A DNA stretch of 8,084 nt from positions 1-8,084 of the forward strand of contig CAIOHM010000224.1 in assembly GCA_903858055.1 (NCBI GenBank), in the 5' to 3' direction. Under the pieces are notes generated by a model that was not told where the DNA came from, ran no database searches, and saw only the letters and a program-made list of their open reading frames with translations. This DNA comes from an uncultured delta proteobacterium (lineage in GTDB: Bacteria; Myxococcota_A; Polyangia; Polyangiales; Polyangiaceae). Positions 1-5,838 of the stretch are shown piece after piece (within the stretch, counting starts at the first letter, position 1; each line of letters begins with the position of its first letter). The translations under genes and the position numbers were made by a program.

Positions 1-380
1 CGCTTGCGAGCAAGCTCATCGATTCACGCGATGCGCTCGTCGCCTGCGCGGCGGTCGACGCGCTCGGCCGTGCGGGAGGCTCCGTTGCCCGTGCGGCGCT
101 CGTGCGCGCGCTCGAGCACCCCGAGGCTGACGTCGTGCGACTCTCGCTGACCGAGCTCGGGTCCCCGAGCGTGGACGGCGAGCGTGAGGCGATGGCGCGT
201 TGCTTGCGAAACGCGAGCGCGAGCGTGCGTCGTACGGCCGTGGACGCGATCGGCCAAGAGCGCACGCGCGAGTCGCGCCGCATCGTGCGACGCCGCCTCG
301 ACGAAGAGACGGACCCGCGCGTCATCGAGATGATCCTCGCGGTCCTCGCCGAGTCCGCCGGCGAGACCGGGGTGGCGTGA
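1..380 (+). CDS. HEAT-repeat protein, C-terminal part (5' end outside window)
   Basis: The reading frame is open from the left edge (first full codon at 3) to the TGA at 378-380, giving 125 visible residues. The sequence falls into about four helix-pair units of roughly 30 residues with the spacing of HEAT/PBS-lyase-type repeats: about 8-37, 39-69, 71-100 and a short final one at 103-118. Recurrent marks are 'D..VR..A..ALG'-like stretches such as VRRTAVDAIG (75-84) and DPRVIEMILAVL (104-115). HEAT repeats form curved solenoids used for protein-protein contact, so a scaffold or adaptor role is likely, with no catalytic residues expected. The stop overlaps the GTG start of cheR, so it is probably co-transcribed and coupled with the chemosensory genes and may serve that pathway. 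Any domain fused upstream cannot be seen. An internal GTG at 102 exists but the repeats continue upstream of it, so it is not the real start. Confidence 0.8.
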   Translation, partial: LASKLIDSRDALVACAAVDALGRAGGSVARAALVRALEHPEADVVRLSLTELGSPSVDGEREAMARCLRNASASVRRTAVDAIGQERTRESRRIVRRRLDEETDPRVIEMILAVLAESAGETGVA

Positions 381-1273
381 GCCGGGCCATGCGCTCTCCC
401 TTGGACCGCATCGAGTTGAAGCGCGAAGACTTCGAGGCCCTCCGTGAGATGGTCTCGGAGCGCCTCGGGCTCGCCTTGGGCCCCGACGCGCGCACCTCGC
501 TCGAGCGTCGCCTGCAAGACCGCCTCATTCAGCTGGGGCACGCGACCTTCGCCGAGTACGCCCAATTCCTGCGTTTCTCGGGGTCGGCGGTCGAGGAGTG
601 GGAGGAGCTCCAAGACCTCCTCACGGTGCACGAAACCTATTTCTGGCGCGACGAGGCGCAGCTCCGGAGCGTGCGCGACGACGTGCTTCCTCTCCTCGCC
701 GAGCAGGGCAAGGCGCGTCGCCGCCTCTCGATCTGGAGCGCGGGCTGCGCCACCGGCGAAGAGGTCTACACGCTCGCCATCCTCGTCCACGAGTCGGGCC
801 TCTTCCGGGATTGGTTCGTGCGCATCTACGGCAGCGACGTCTCGCGCCGCTGCGTGAGCGTGGCGCGGCGAGGTGTCTACGCGGCGACCTCGTTCCGGGC
901 GATCCCCGCCGAAATCCGTAAGCAGTATTTCCACGACCGCCCGGACGGCTCCCACGTCGCGGAGCGCATTCGGAGCTACTGCAGCTTCGGTCAGGTGAAC
1001 CTCGCCCAGGACGACAAAGTCCGCCTCGTCGGCAGGCAAGACGCGATCATGTGCCGCAACGTCATGATCTACTTCGACCCGACCACGCGGCGCGGCGTCA
1101 CCGAAGGGTTCTTGGACCGCCTCAACCCGGGCGGGATCCTCATGCTCGGACACTCCGAGTCGCTCGCCCATGTATCGAACGCCTTCGAGCTGCTACCCTT
1201 GAAGGGCGACCTCGTTTACCGCAAGCCGCTCGGCTCGTTCCGAAGCGCGCCGGAGTTCCTGAAGCCCACGTGA
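377..1273 (+). CDS. cheR: CheR chemoreceptor glutamate methyltransferase
   Basis: CheR transfers methyl groups from S-adenosylmethionine to glutamates of chemoreceptors in the cytoplasm, opposing CheB during adaptation. Counting from ATG 389 (294 residues), residues about 8-75 form the N-terminal helical CheR domain, HETYFWRD (81-88) is the TxFFR-type SAM-site motif, WSAGCATGEE (116-125) is the glycine-rich SAM loop, GSDVS (148-152) ends the next strand, and CRNVMIYFD (222-230) with GHSESL (254-259) complete the family pattern. Length is normal and there is no TPR or other C-terminal fusion. In most CheR proteins I recall, the position of H81 is Asn. I chose GTG 377, which overlaps the upstream stop as GTGA and has GGGG at 369-372. 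ATG 389 is a real alternative, four codons shorter, preceded by a weak GTGAG. The end overlaps cheB as GTGA. The receptor it modifies is not in the window. Confidence 0.95.
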   Translation: MSRAMRSPLDRIELKREDFEALREMVSERLGLALGPDARTSLERRLQDRLIQLGHATFAEYAQFLRFSGSAVEEWEELQDLLTVHETYFWRDEAQLRSVRDDVLPLLAEQGKARRRLSIWSAGCATGEEVYTLAILVHESGLFRDWFVRIYGSDVSRRCVSVARRGVYAATSFRAIPAEIRKQYFHDRPDGSHVAERIRSYCSFGQVNLAQDDKVRLVGRQDAIMCRNVMIYFDPTTRRGVTEGFLDRLNPGGILMLGHSESLAHVSNAFELLPLKGDLVYRKPLGSFRSAPEFLKPT

Positions 1274-2358
1274 CCGAAGCCAAAGCCCCCACGAAAGTGC
1301 TCGTCGTCGATGACTCGCCGTTCAACCGGCGCTTCATCGCGGAGGGCTTCGCGGGCGTGCCCGAGGTGCAGGTGGTCGCCAAGGCCGCGGACGGTCAAGA
1401 GGCCCTCGATCTCACGTTCCTCCATCGTCCCGACGTCATCACGCTCGACCTCGAGATGCCCCGCATGGACGGCTTCACGTTCCTGCGCATCCTGATGGCG
1501 CGGCTCCCCACGCCCGTCATCATCGTCTCGAGCTATTCGCAGCGCGAGAACGTCTTCAAGGCGCTCGAGCTCGGCGCGGTCGACTTCGTTACGAAGCCCG
1601 ATTTCACGCAGCTCCAAGATGCCCCCGAGGTTCGCGACTCGCTCGTGCAGAAGGTCTTGGCGCTGCGCTCGCGAGCTTCCGGGCCAGCGGTTGCCGCGGG
1701 GCCGAGCTCGACCGCCGCGCTCTCGGGTCGCCTCCCCACGGCGGCACCCTTGTCGACGCCGCTCGCCCCCGCCGAAGACTACGTCGCCCCGAAGAAGCTC
1801 GTGGTCATCGGCGCGTCGACCGGCGGTCCGAGCGCGCTCCTCAACCTCTTCAGCGTGCTCACGACGGCGAGCCGGGCGGCCTTCGCGATCGCGCAGCACA
1901 TGCCCGACAAGTTCACGCGCACGTTCAGCGAGCGCCTCGACAAGCGCGGTCCCATGCGCGTGCGTGAGGCTCAGGGCGGCGAGACGCTTGCGATGCACGA
2001 GTCGCTCGTGTGTCCGGGCAAGCGCAACCTCGAGCTCGTGCGCGAGAACGGTGTGCTGAGGGGCATCGTCAAAATGCCCGAGAGCGAGGACCGCTACGTG
2101 CCGAGCGTGGACCGCTTGTTCACGTCGGCCGCGAAGTTTGGCGGCAAGGACCTCATCGCCGTCGTGCTCACGGGCATGGGCGACGACGGCCTCGTCGGCG
2201 CGCGTGCAGTGAAGGAAGCGGGCGGCCTCGTCATCGTCGAGTCGCAAGAGTCCGCGGTCGTCTTCGGGATGCCCGGCGTCGTGCACAAAGCCGGCCTCGC
2301 CGACCACGTGCTGCCGCTGCGGCAGATCGGTCCGCTCCTCGTCAGCGAGACCCGCTAG
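1270..2358 (+). CDS. cheB: CheB chemotaxis response regulator, protein-glutamate methylesterase
   Basis: CheB removes methyl groups from receptor glutamates (and deamidates glutamines in some systems) when phosphorylated by CheA. The 362-residue product has both expected domains. The receiver covers about 8-125: acidic pair D14/D15, phospho-acceptor D60 in TLDLEMPRMDG, S87 and K109 in VTKP. An Ala/Pro/Ser-rich linker follows (about 136-170). The methylesterase covers about 176-358: nucleophile S183 in GASTGG, H210 in QHMP and D306 in LTGMGDDG form the catalytic triad, and VFGMP (331-335) is a conserved CheB motif. All key residues are intact, so it should be active and phosphorylation-controlled. 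The GTG start at 1270 sits just before the receiver and overlaps the cheR stop (GTGA); the nearest purine run, CGGAG at 1251-1255, is far for a ribosome site, consistent with translational coupling. The stop is TAG, 27 bases from the convergent ATPase gene. Confidence 0.96.
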   Translation: MTEAKAPTKVLVVDDSPFNRRFIAEGFAGVPEVQVVAKAADGQEALDLTFLHRPDVITLDLEMPRMDGFTFLRILMARLPTPVIIVSSYSQRENVFKALELGAVDFVTKPDFTQLQDAPEVRDSLVQKVLALRSRASGPAVAAGPSSTAALSGRLPTAAPLSTPLAPAEDYVAPKKLVVIGASTGGPSALLNLFSVLTTASRAAFAIAQHMPDKFTRTFSERLDKRGPMRVREAQGGETLAMHESLVCPGKRNLELVRENGVLRGIVKMPESEDRYVPSVDRLFTSAAKFGGKDLIAVVLTGMGDDGLVGARAVKEAGGLVIVESQESAVVFGMPGVVHKAGLADHVLPLRQIGPLLVSETR

Positions 2359-2385
2359 CTTCGGTCGCCGGACCCGGCAGGAGCC

Positions 2386-3483
2386 TCAGGGCACGCCGCG
2401 CAAGAGGTCGCCGACCTTCGCGAGGTCTTCGAGCGAGTCGATGCCGCCCGGGAACGTGGGGATTGGTTGCAGGAACGTCTGTGCCGGGGCGACGCGCCGG
2501 AGCGACTCGAAGGCCTCGTCTTGGCGTGCGCGCTCCGCGGTTTCGTGGCGCGTGGCTTCGGCGAGGGCCGTGCGCACGTCGGCCGGGAGGCGCTCGAGCT
2601 CTGCGGGTGAGGCCGTCTCGTCGACGCGGGCGGTGTCGCAGCGCGTGAGCACGATGCCTGCAAAATGCATGTGTTGCTCGGCGAGGGTCTCGGCCACGAA
2701 GGTCAACTCCTCGCGCGCAGCGGGGGTCGGCGTCGTCACGAGGACGAAGGCGGTCGTGGAGGCGTCCGCGAGCAAGCCCTCGAGGCGCGCTGTGTGTGTG
2801 CCGCACGCGCGCAAGACGCCCGCGAATGCGCTGAAAAAATGAGTGAGCTCATCGTACTCGGCTTCGCCGAAGGCGCGACCGAGCACGGAACGCAGGACCC
2901 GTGCCGCCCCGGCGCGCAGCGCGCTCGTGGTGCCCTCCGCGGGCAAGAAGAGCTGAAAGACCTTCCCGTCGAGGAAGGCCGCGAGGCGACGCGGGCCTTC
3001 GAGGATGTCGAGCGCATGGCGCGACGGCGGCGTGTCGAGGACGACGAGGTCGTAGCGACCGCTCGTCACGAAGTCGTGGAGCGCCTCGAGCGCCGTGTAC
3101 TCCGCCATGCCCGCCATCATCGTCGAGAGCTCTCGGTAGAGCCTGTTCGCGAAGAGCGCCTCGCGGGTCTTCGAGTCTGCGACGACCTCGCCGATCACGC
3201 GCTCGGTGACGCCCCGCGGGTCGAGGAGCCACACGTCGAGTGGGACCTCGCGGCCGAAGACCTCGGCGAGTCGCGGCGGCCTCACCGGTTCGCGCGTCTG
3301 TGCTTCGACCCCGAGCGCCTGCGCGAGGCGCCGCGAGGGGTCGACCGTGAGCGCGAGGGTCTTCCTTCCGGCAAGCGCGGCGTTCAGTGCGAGGGCCGCC
3401 GCCGTGGTCGTCTTGCCAACACCGCCCGCGCCGGTGCTGACGATCACACGCCGATCGCGAAGCAGGGCATCCAGCGTGTTCAT
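2386..3483 (-). CDS. ArsA/Get3-family ATPase, catalytic-type subunit of a pair (BagB-like)
   Basis: This 365-residue cytoplasmic P-loop ATPase belongs to the SIMIBI class (ArsA, Get3, MinD, NifH). The nucleotide loop TGAGGVGKTT (17-26) has the P-loop Lys K24, but the signature Lys of the deviant Walker A (GKGGVGKTT) is Ala19. TVDPSRRLAQAL (46-57) matches the ArsA/Get3 switch I block with its Asp, and LDTPPSRHAL (149-158) matches the DTAPTGH switch II block. Residues about 180-240 form the helical insert. There is no CxxC zinc motif; I see only C227 and C282. No arsenic-resistance genes lie nearby, so calling it an arsenite pump ATPase would be misleading. From memory, the P-loop and switch I blocks look closest to mycobacterial Rv3680 (BagB). 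ATG 3483 overlaps the stop of the upstream partner gene (ATGA), suggesting equal expression and a heteromeric complex. The client is unknown: tail-anchored proteins, a cytoskeletal or envelope partner are all possible. Confidence 0.9.
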   Translation of the reverse strand: MNTLDALLRDRRVIVSTGAGGVGKTTTAAALALNAALAGRKTLALTVDPSRRLAQALGVEAQTREPVRPPRLAEVFGREVPLDVWLLDPRGVTERVIGEVVADSKTREALFANRLYRELSTMMAGMAEYTALEALHDFVTSGRYDLVVLDTPPSRHALDILEGPRRLAAFLDGKVFQLFLPAEGTTSALRAGAARVLRSVLGRAFGEAEYDELTHFFSAFAGVLRACGTHTARLEGLLADASTTAFVLVTTPTPAAREELTFVAETLAEQHMHFAGIVLTRCDTARVDETASPAELERLPADVRTALAEATRHETAERARQDEAFESLRRVAPAQTFLQPIPTFPGGIDSLEDLAKVGDLLRGVP

Positions 3484-4397
3484 GCGCTCCTCGTCGAACG
3501 TTCGGTGACCGCGCCTTCGACGGCACGCAGGACGGACTCGGTCTCGCCGATGACCTCAGGGCTGCGGAAGACGGGGACCGGGGCCACTTCACGCGTGAGC
3601 GCCCCCACGCGCGCCTCGGCGAGAGCGCGGGCTTCGAGCGTGCGCCTGCCGGCCACCGAGCGCGCCCCGAAGGCCGCGCGAAGGGCGTCGAGGGTCCCCG
3701 CGGGCACCGCGCTCGCGGGCGCACGGTTGACGAGAAACGCGGCGATGGGCACCTGCGACGTGCGCAAGCCTGCCGCGAGCTCCGTGGCCTCCCGGAGGGC
3801 GAGGGGCTCCGGGATGGTCACGACGACGGCCCCGCTCGCGTGCGGGTCGTGGAGCAGCGCCTGGCCCCGTCGCAAACGGTCGGCGATCGGTCCATGCGGG
3901 GCGATGCGCAGGATCGTGTTCGGCAGATCCGCGAGCGCGAGCGCGTGCCCCGTCGCGGGGAGGTCGAGCACGATGCGCGCGTACCGCAGCACCGAGCCGC
4001 GACGCTCCTCGGCGAGCGTGAGGAAGTGGTGCATCACGCCGAGCTCGTCGAGCGAGGGGCCGGCGTCGAGCAGGCGCGCGAGCGCCTTGGAGTGCACGGC
4101 CGCGTGTACGAGCGGCCCCACAGGGATGACCTCTCGGAGAAACAGCTCTTGCCCGAAGCGCGGCTCGAGGCGCGCGTAGCTCAATCGCTCCCCCATGCGC
4201 TGCGCGTCGGGGCCCGCGGGGCGTTCGAGTCGCGCCGCGAACGCGCTCGGCCCGGGCCTGCCGATGGCGGCTTCGAGGAGGAGTGTCTCGTGCCCCTGCG
4301 CCGCGAGCGACCGCGCCAGCGCGAGGGCCACGGTGGAGCGGCCCACGCCACCCTTGCCGGCAACGAGCAGAACGCGGCGTTCAGACCAAGCTCTCAC
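3480..4397 (-). CDS. ArsA/Get3-family ATPase, degenerate partner subunit (BagA-like)
   Basis: The 305-residue product opens directly into the nucleotide loop, AGKGGVGRST (13-22). The signature Lys K15 is kept, but the P-loop Lys is Arg20. Where ArsA/Get3 have the switch I Asp (TDPAHNL), this protein reads LLLEAAIGRPG (39-49), without an Asp. Switch II is LDLPATGHAL (144-153), close to DTAPTGHTL, and FLVNRAP (221-227) resembles the Asn-containing base-contact segment. I see no cysteine, so no zinc motif. Together this suggests a structural or trans-acting subunit for the downstream gene, with which it shares an ATGA overlap. I chose GTG 4397 because it lies 12 residues before the P-loop and the product then has the usual start. 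The open frame continues to ATG 4565, but that extension would overlap the divergent receiver gene, is Arg-rich and unlike the family. The ribosome site before 4397 is weak, so the start is the least certain point. Confidence 0.85.
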   Translation of the reverse strand: MRAWSERRVLLVAGKGGVGRSTVALALARSLAAQGHETLLLEAAIGRPGPSAFAARLERPAGPDAQRMGERLSYARLEPRFGQELFLREVIPVGPLVHAAVHSKALARLLDAGPSLDELGVMHHFLTLAEERRGSVLRYARIVLDLPATGHALALADLPNTILRIAPHGPIADRLRRGQALLHDPHASGAVVVTIPEPLALREATELAAGLRTSQVPIAAFLVNRAPASAVPAGTLDALRAAFGARSVAGRRTLEARALAEARVGALTREVAPVPVFRSPEVIGETESVLRAVEGAVTERSTRSA

Positions 4398-4504
4398 GGT
4401 GAGGTGGATGCTCGCTTCGCCCCGCGCGTTCCGATCGCCGGAAAGTCTTTCGCGCCGTGTTTCGTTGGCAAGCGCGGGCGGCGGCGTATCCTCGAAGGAC
4501 CACC
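4398..4504. promoter_or_regulatory. Divergent intergenic region between the ATPase pair and the receiver gene
   Basis: These 107 bases separate two genes that point away from each other, so promoters in both directions are expected here. On the + strand, TTGGCA (4465-4470), a 16-base gap and TATCCT (4487-4492) resemble a sigma-70-type promoter, but the predicted start (about 4499) would fall at the end of the GAAGGA ribosome site (4494-4499), so a true start further upstream or another sigma factor is possible. The -35-like box is part of TTGGCAA, which reads TTGCCAA on the other strand, so it could be shared with the ATPase operon. I found no clear -10 box on the minus strand and no strong operator palindrome. 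Confidence 0.35.
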
Positions 4505-4900
4505 ATGAGCTATCGCGTTCTCGTCGCCGACGACAGCTCCGTTGTCCGAGCTCTCTACGTCGCATGCTTGGAGCGTGCGGGGTACGAGGTCGTGCAGTGC
4601 GGCAATGGACGCGAGGCGCTTCAGGCCGTGACCAGCTACATGCCCGACGCGGTCCTCAGCGACATCAGCATGCCCGAGCTCGACGGCGTGCAGCTCATCG
4701 AGGAAATTCGTGCGCTCGACGACGATCTCCTCGCGGCGATCCCCGTGGTGCTCATCACCGCGTGGGACGACGAGGACGATCGCGCGCGCGCGAACAAGGT
4801 CGGCGCAGCCAAGATCCTTCTGAAGCCCGTCGACGCGAGCGATCTGCGCGAGGCCCTCGAAGAGGCCATCAACACGGCGCAGACGGCCGTCCACGTCTGA
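4505..4900 (+). CDS. CheY-like stand-alone receiver domain protein
   Basis: The 131-residue product is a single response-regulator receiver with no output domain. All phosphotransfer residues are visible: acidic pair D9/D10 in VADDS, phospho-acceptor D53 in LSDISMPELDG, T85 in LITAW and K107 in LLKPVD. It should accept phosphate from a histidine kinase and act by protein contact, as CheY does, or as a relay step. The position of the usual switch aromatic is not obvious: ILLKP stands where many CheY proteins have Y/F at the start of the last strand. ATG 4505 is supported by GAAGGA at 4494-4499 with five bases between, and the receiver fold begins at residue 3. The gene is divergent from the ATPase pair. 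It is separated from cheB by two minus-strand genes, so a link with that chemosensory operon is possible but unproven. Its kinase is not in the window. Confidence 0.92.
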   Translation: MSYRVLVADDSSVVRALYVACLERAGYEVVQCGNGREALQAVTSYMPDAVLSDISMPELDGVQLIEEIRALDDDLLAAIPVVLITAWDDEDDRARANKVGAAKILLKPVDASDLREALEEAINTAQTAVHV

Positions 4901-4924
4901 GCGACGTGCGAGCCGAGGTCGCGC

Positions 4925-4952
4925 TATCCTCCCGCCGGAGAGGCGAGGAGCG
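4925..4952 (+). promoter_or_regulatory. Possible -10 box and strong ribosome site before the secreted-protein gene
   Basis: TATCCT at 4925-4930 repeats the box seen before the receiver gene (4487-4492). A start about seven bases downstream would give a leader of roughly 16 bases holding the purine-rich stretch 4937-4950, which contains GGAG, GAGGCGAGG and AGGAG. No convincing TTG-type -35 box lies 16-18 bases upstream, so the gene could equally be read from the receiver promoter across the 52-base gap. Confidence 0.25.
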
Positions 4953-5828
4953 ATGAGGGCTATTGGCGCATTCTTGATCGCATGCGCGGTCGCAGGGTCC
5001 GTGCACGCTGCAACCATCACGTTTCGCCCGATCGCCAAGGGCGAGCGCTGGCCTGCCGTTGACGTGCGCCGCGAGGCGAGCGACCCGCCGCAAGCGCTCG
5101 AGGCGCGCGTGACACTTCGCCAAGCGACGAACCCGCGCCAGGTCTTCGGGCCCTACCTCACGGCGAAGGAGGTTGGCGCGTTCACCGTGCCTGCCAAGCG
5201 ACCGACGCTGCGGCAGCCGCTCGATCCGCTGCTGCGCGTGCCGGGCTCCTCGCTCGTGCCCGGTCGCTACGAGTTGCGAGTGCGCATCCTGATGCCCGAC
5301 GGTGCGCTCGTCGGCGAGGGCATTGCGGCGATCGACGAGGCGCAGATCGAGGTGCTCGCAGGTCGACCCGTGACCGCACGACCGGCGCCTTCACGCGCGG
5401 CGGAAGCGGAGACGGAGGCGGCCGAGCCCTCGCCCGGAGACCCGAAGCTCGCGGTCCTCGACGCGCGCGAGCTCGCCGCGCTGCCGACCAAAGAGGCGCG
5501 CATGACGGCGCAAACCTTCGCGTACGTGCTGGCGACACGCGACGGAGAGGCTTTCCGTCAGCTCGTCGCCGAACGTGGGCTGCGCACGGACAAAGGCGTG
5601 GTCCCGCATGCCGAGCTCGCACGGCAGACCGCGCGTGGGGTCGACCCTTTTTTGGGGCCTCCGCCGCGTGCGCCGTGGCACGTGGAGTTCCGCCGTGAAG
5701 CGCCGGAGCGCTTCACGATGAAGCCCAGCGCGAAGGCCGCCGAGAGCGTGACGTTCGAGAAGAGCGCGGACGGTCGATGGCGTATAGGACAGGTGTCGCG
5801 CAAGCGCGCGGCCGCGGAAGACGAGTGA
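4953..5828 (+). CDS. Secreted protein of unknown function
   Basis: I do not recognise a named family. The 291-residue product begins with a short Sec signal peptide: Arg2, hydrophobic core about 4-15, and a likely cut after VHA (17-19). The mature N-terminal part (about 20-137) alternates short hydrophobic and polar segments, for example TITFRPI (21-27), YELRVRILMPDG (106-117) and AQIEVL (130-135), as expected for a beta-sandwich. A linker rich in Ala, Pro and Glu follows (about 138-165). A C-terminal part (about 166-284), including TFAYVLATRDGEAFRQLV (188-205) and DGRWRIGQV (273-281), has the feel of a small alpha+beta domain such as an NTF2-like fold, which is only a guess. The tail is basic then acidic. 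It is probably periplasmic or exported. ATG 4953 follows GAGGAG closely and GGAGAGG at 4937-4943. It ends 10 bases before the oligoendopeptidase gene, so the two are probably co-transcribed. Confidence 0.8.
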   Translation: MRAIGAFLIACAVAGSVHAATITFRPIAKGERWPAVDVRREASDPPQALEARVTLRQATNPRQVFGPYLTAKEVGAFTVPAKRPTLRQPLDPLLRVPGSSLVPGRYELRVRILMPDGALVGEGIAAIDEAQIEVLAGRPVTARPAPSRAAEAETEAAEPSPGDPKLAVLDARELAALPTKEARMTAQTFAYVLATRDGEAFRQLVAERGLRTDKGVVPHAELARQTARGVDPFLGPPPRAPWHVEFRREAPERFTMKPSAKAAESVTFEKSADGRWRIGQVSRKRAAAEDE

Positions 5829-5838
5829 AAGAGGGACG

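Noticed and set aside
1216..2307. Minus-strand open frame of 363 codons opposite cheB
   Set aside because: It mirrors the CheB reading frame, has low-complexity His/Arg/Glu-rich composition and no domain; cheB is certain on the other strand.
2363..2378. Possible terminator hairpin between the convergent cheB and ATPase genes
   Set aside because: Only competing 4-base stems (GGTC/GACC and GCCG/CGGC) are present with no T-run on either side, too weak to call in GC-rich DNA.
2386..3483. Annotation as an arsenite-transporting ATPase (arsA)
   Set aside because: There are no arsB, arsR, arsD or arsC genes nearby, and the metal-binding cysteines of ArsA are missing; only the ATPase family is shared.
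2665..4179. Plus-strand open frame of 504 codons opposite both ATPase genes
   Set aside because: It runs antisense through two recognisable P-loop ATPases, and its product is Arg/Glu-rich without motifs.
4398..4565. N-terminal extension of the upstream ATPase to ATG 4565
   Set aside because: It would overlap the start of the receiver gene and its ribosome site, and the added residues are Arg-rich and unlike the family, whose P-loop lies near the N-terminus.
4974..4985. Lipobox-like LIAC (residues 8-11) in the secreted protein
   Set aside because: A cut there would leave only a 10-residue signal, and the hydrophobic stretch continues to a good VHA cleavage site at residue 19, so an ordinary Sec signal is more likely.
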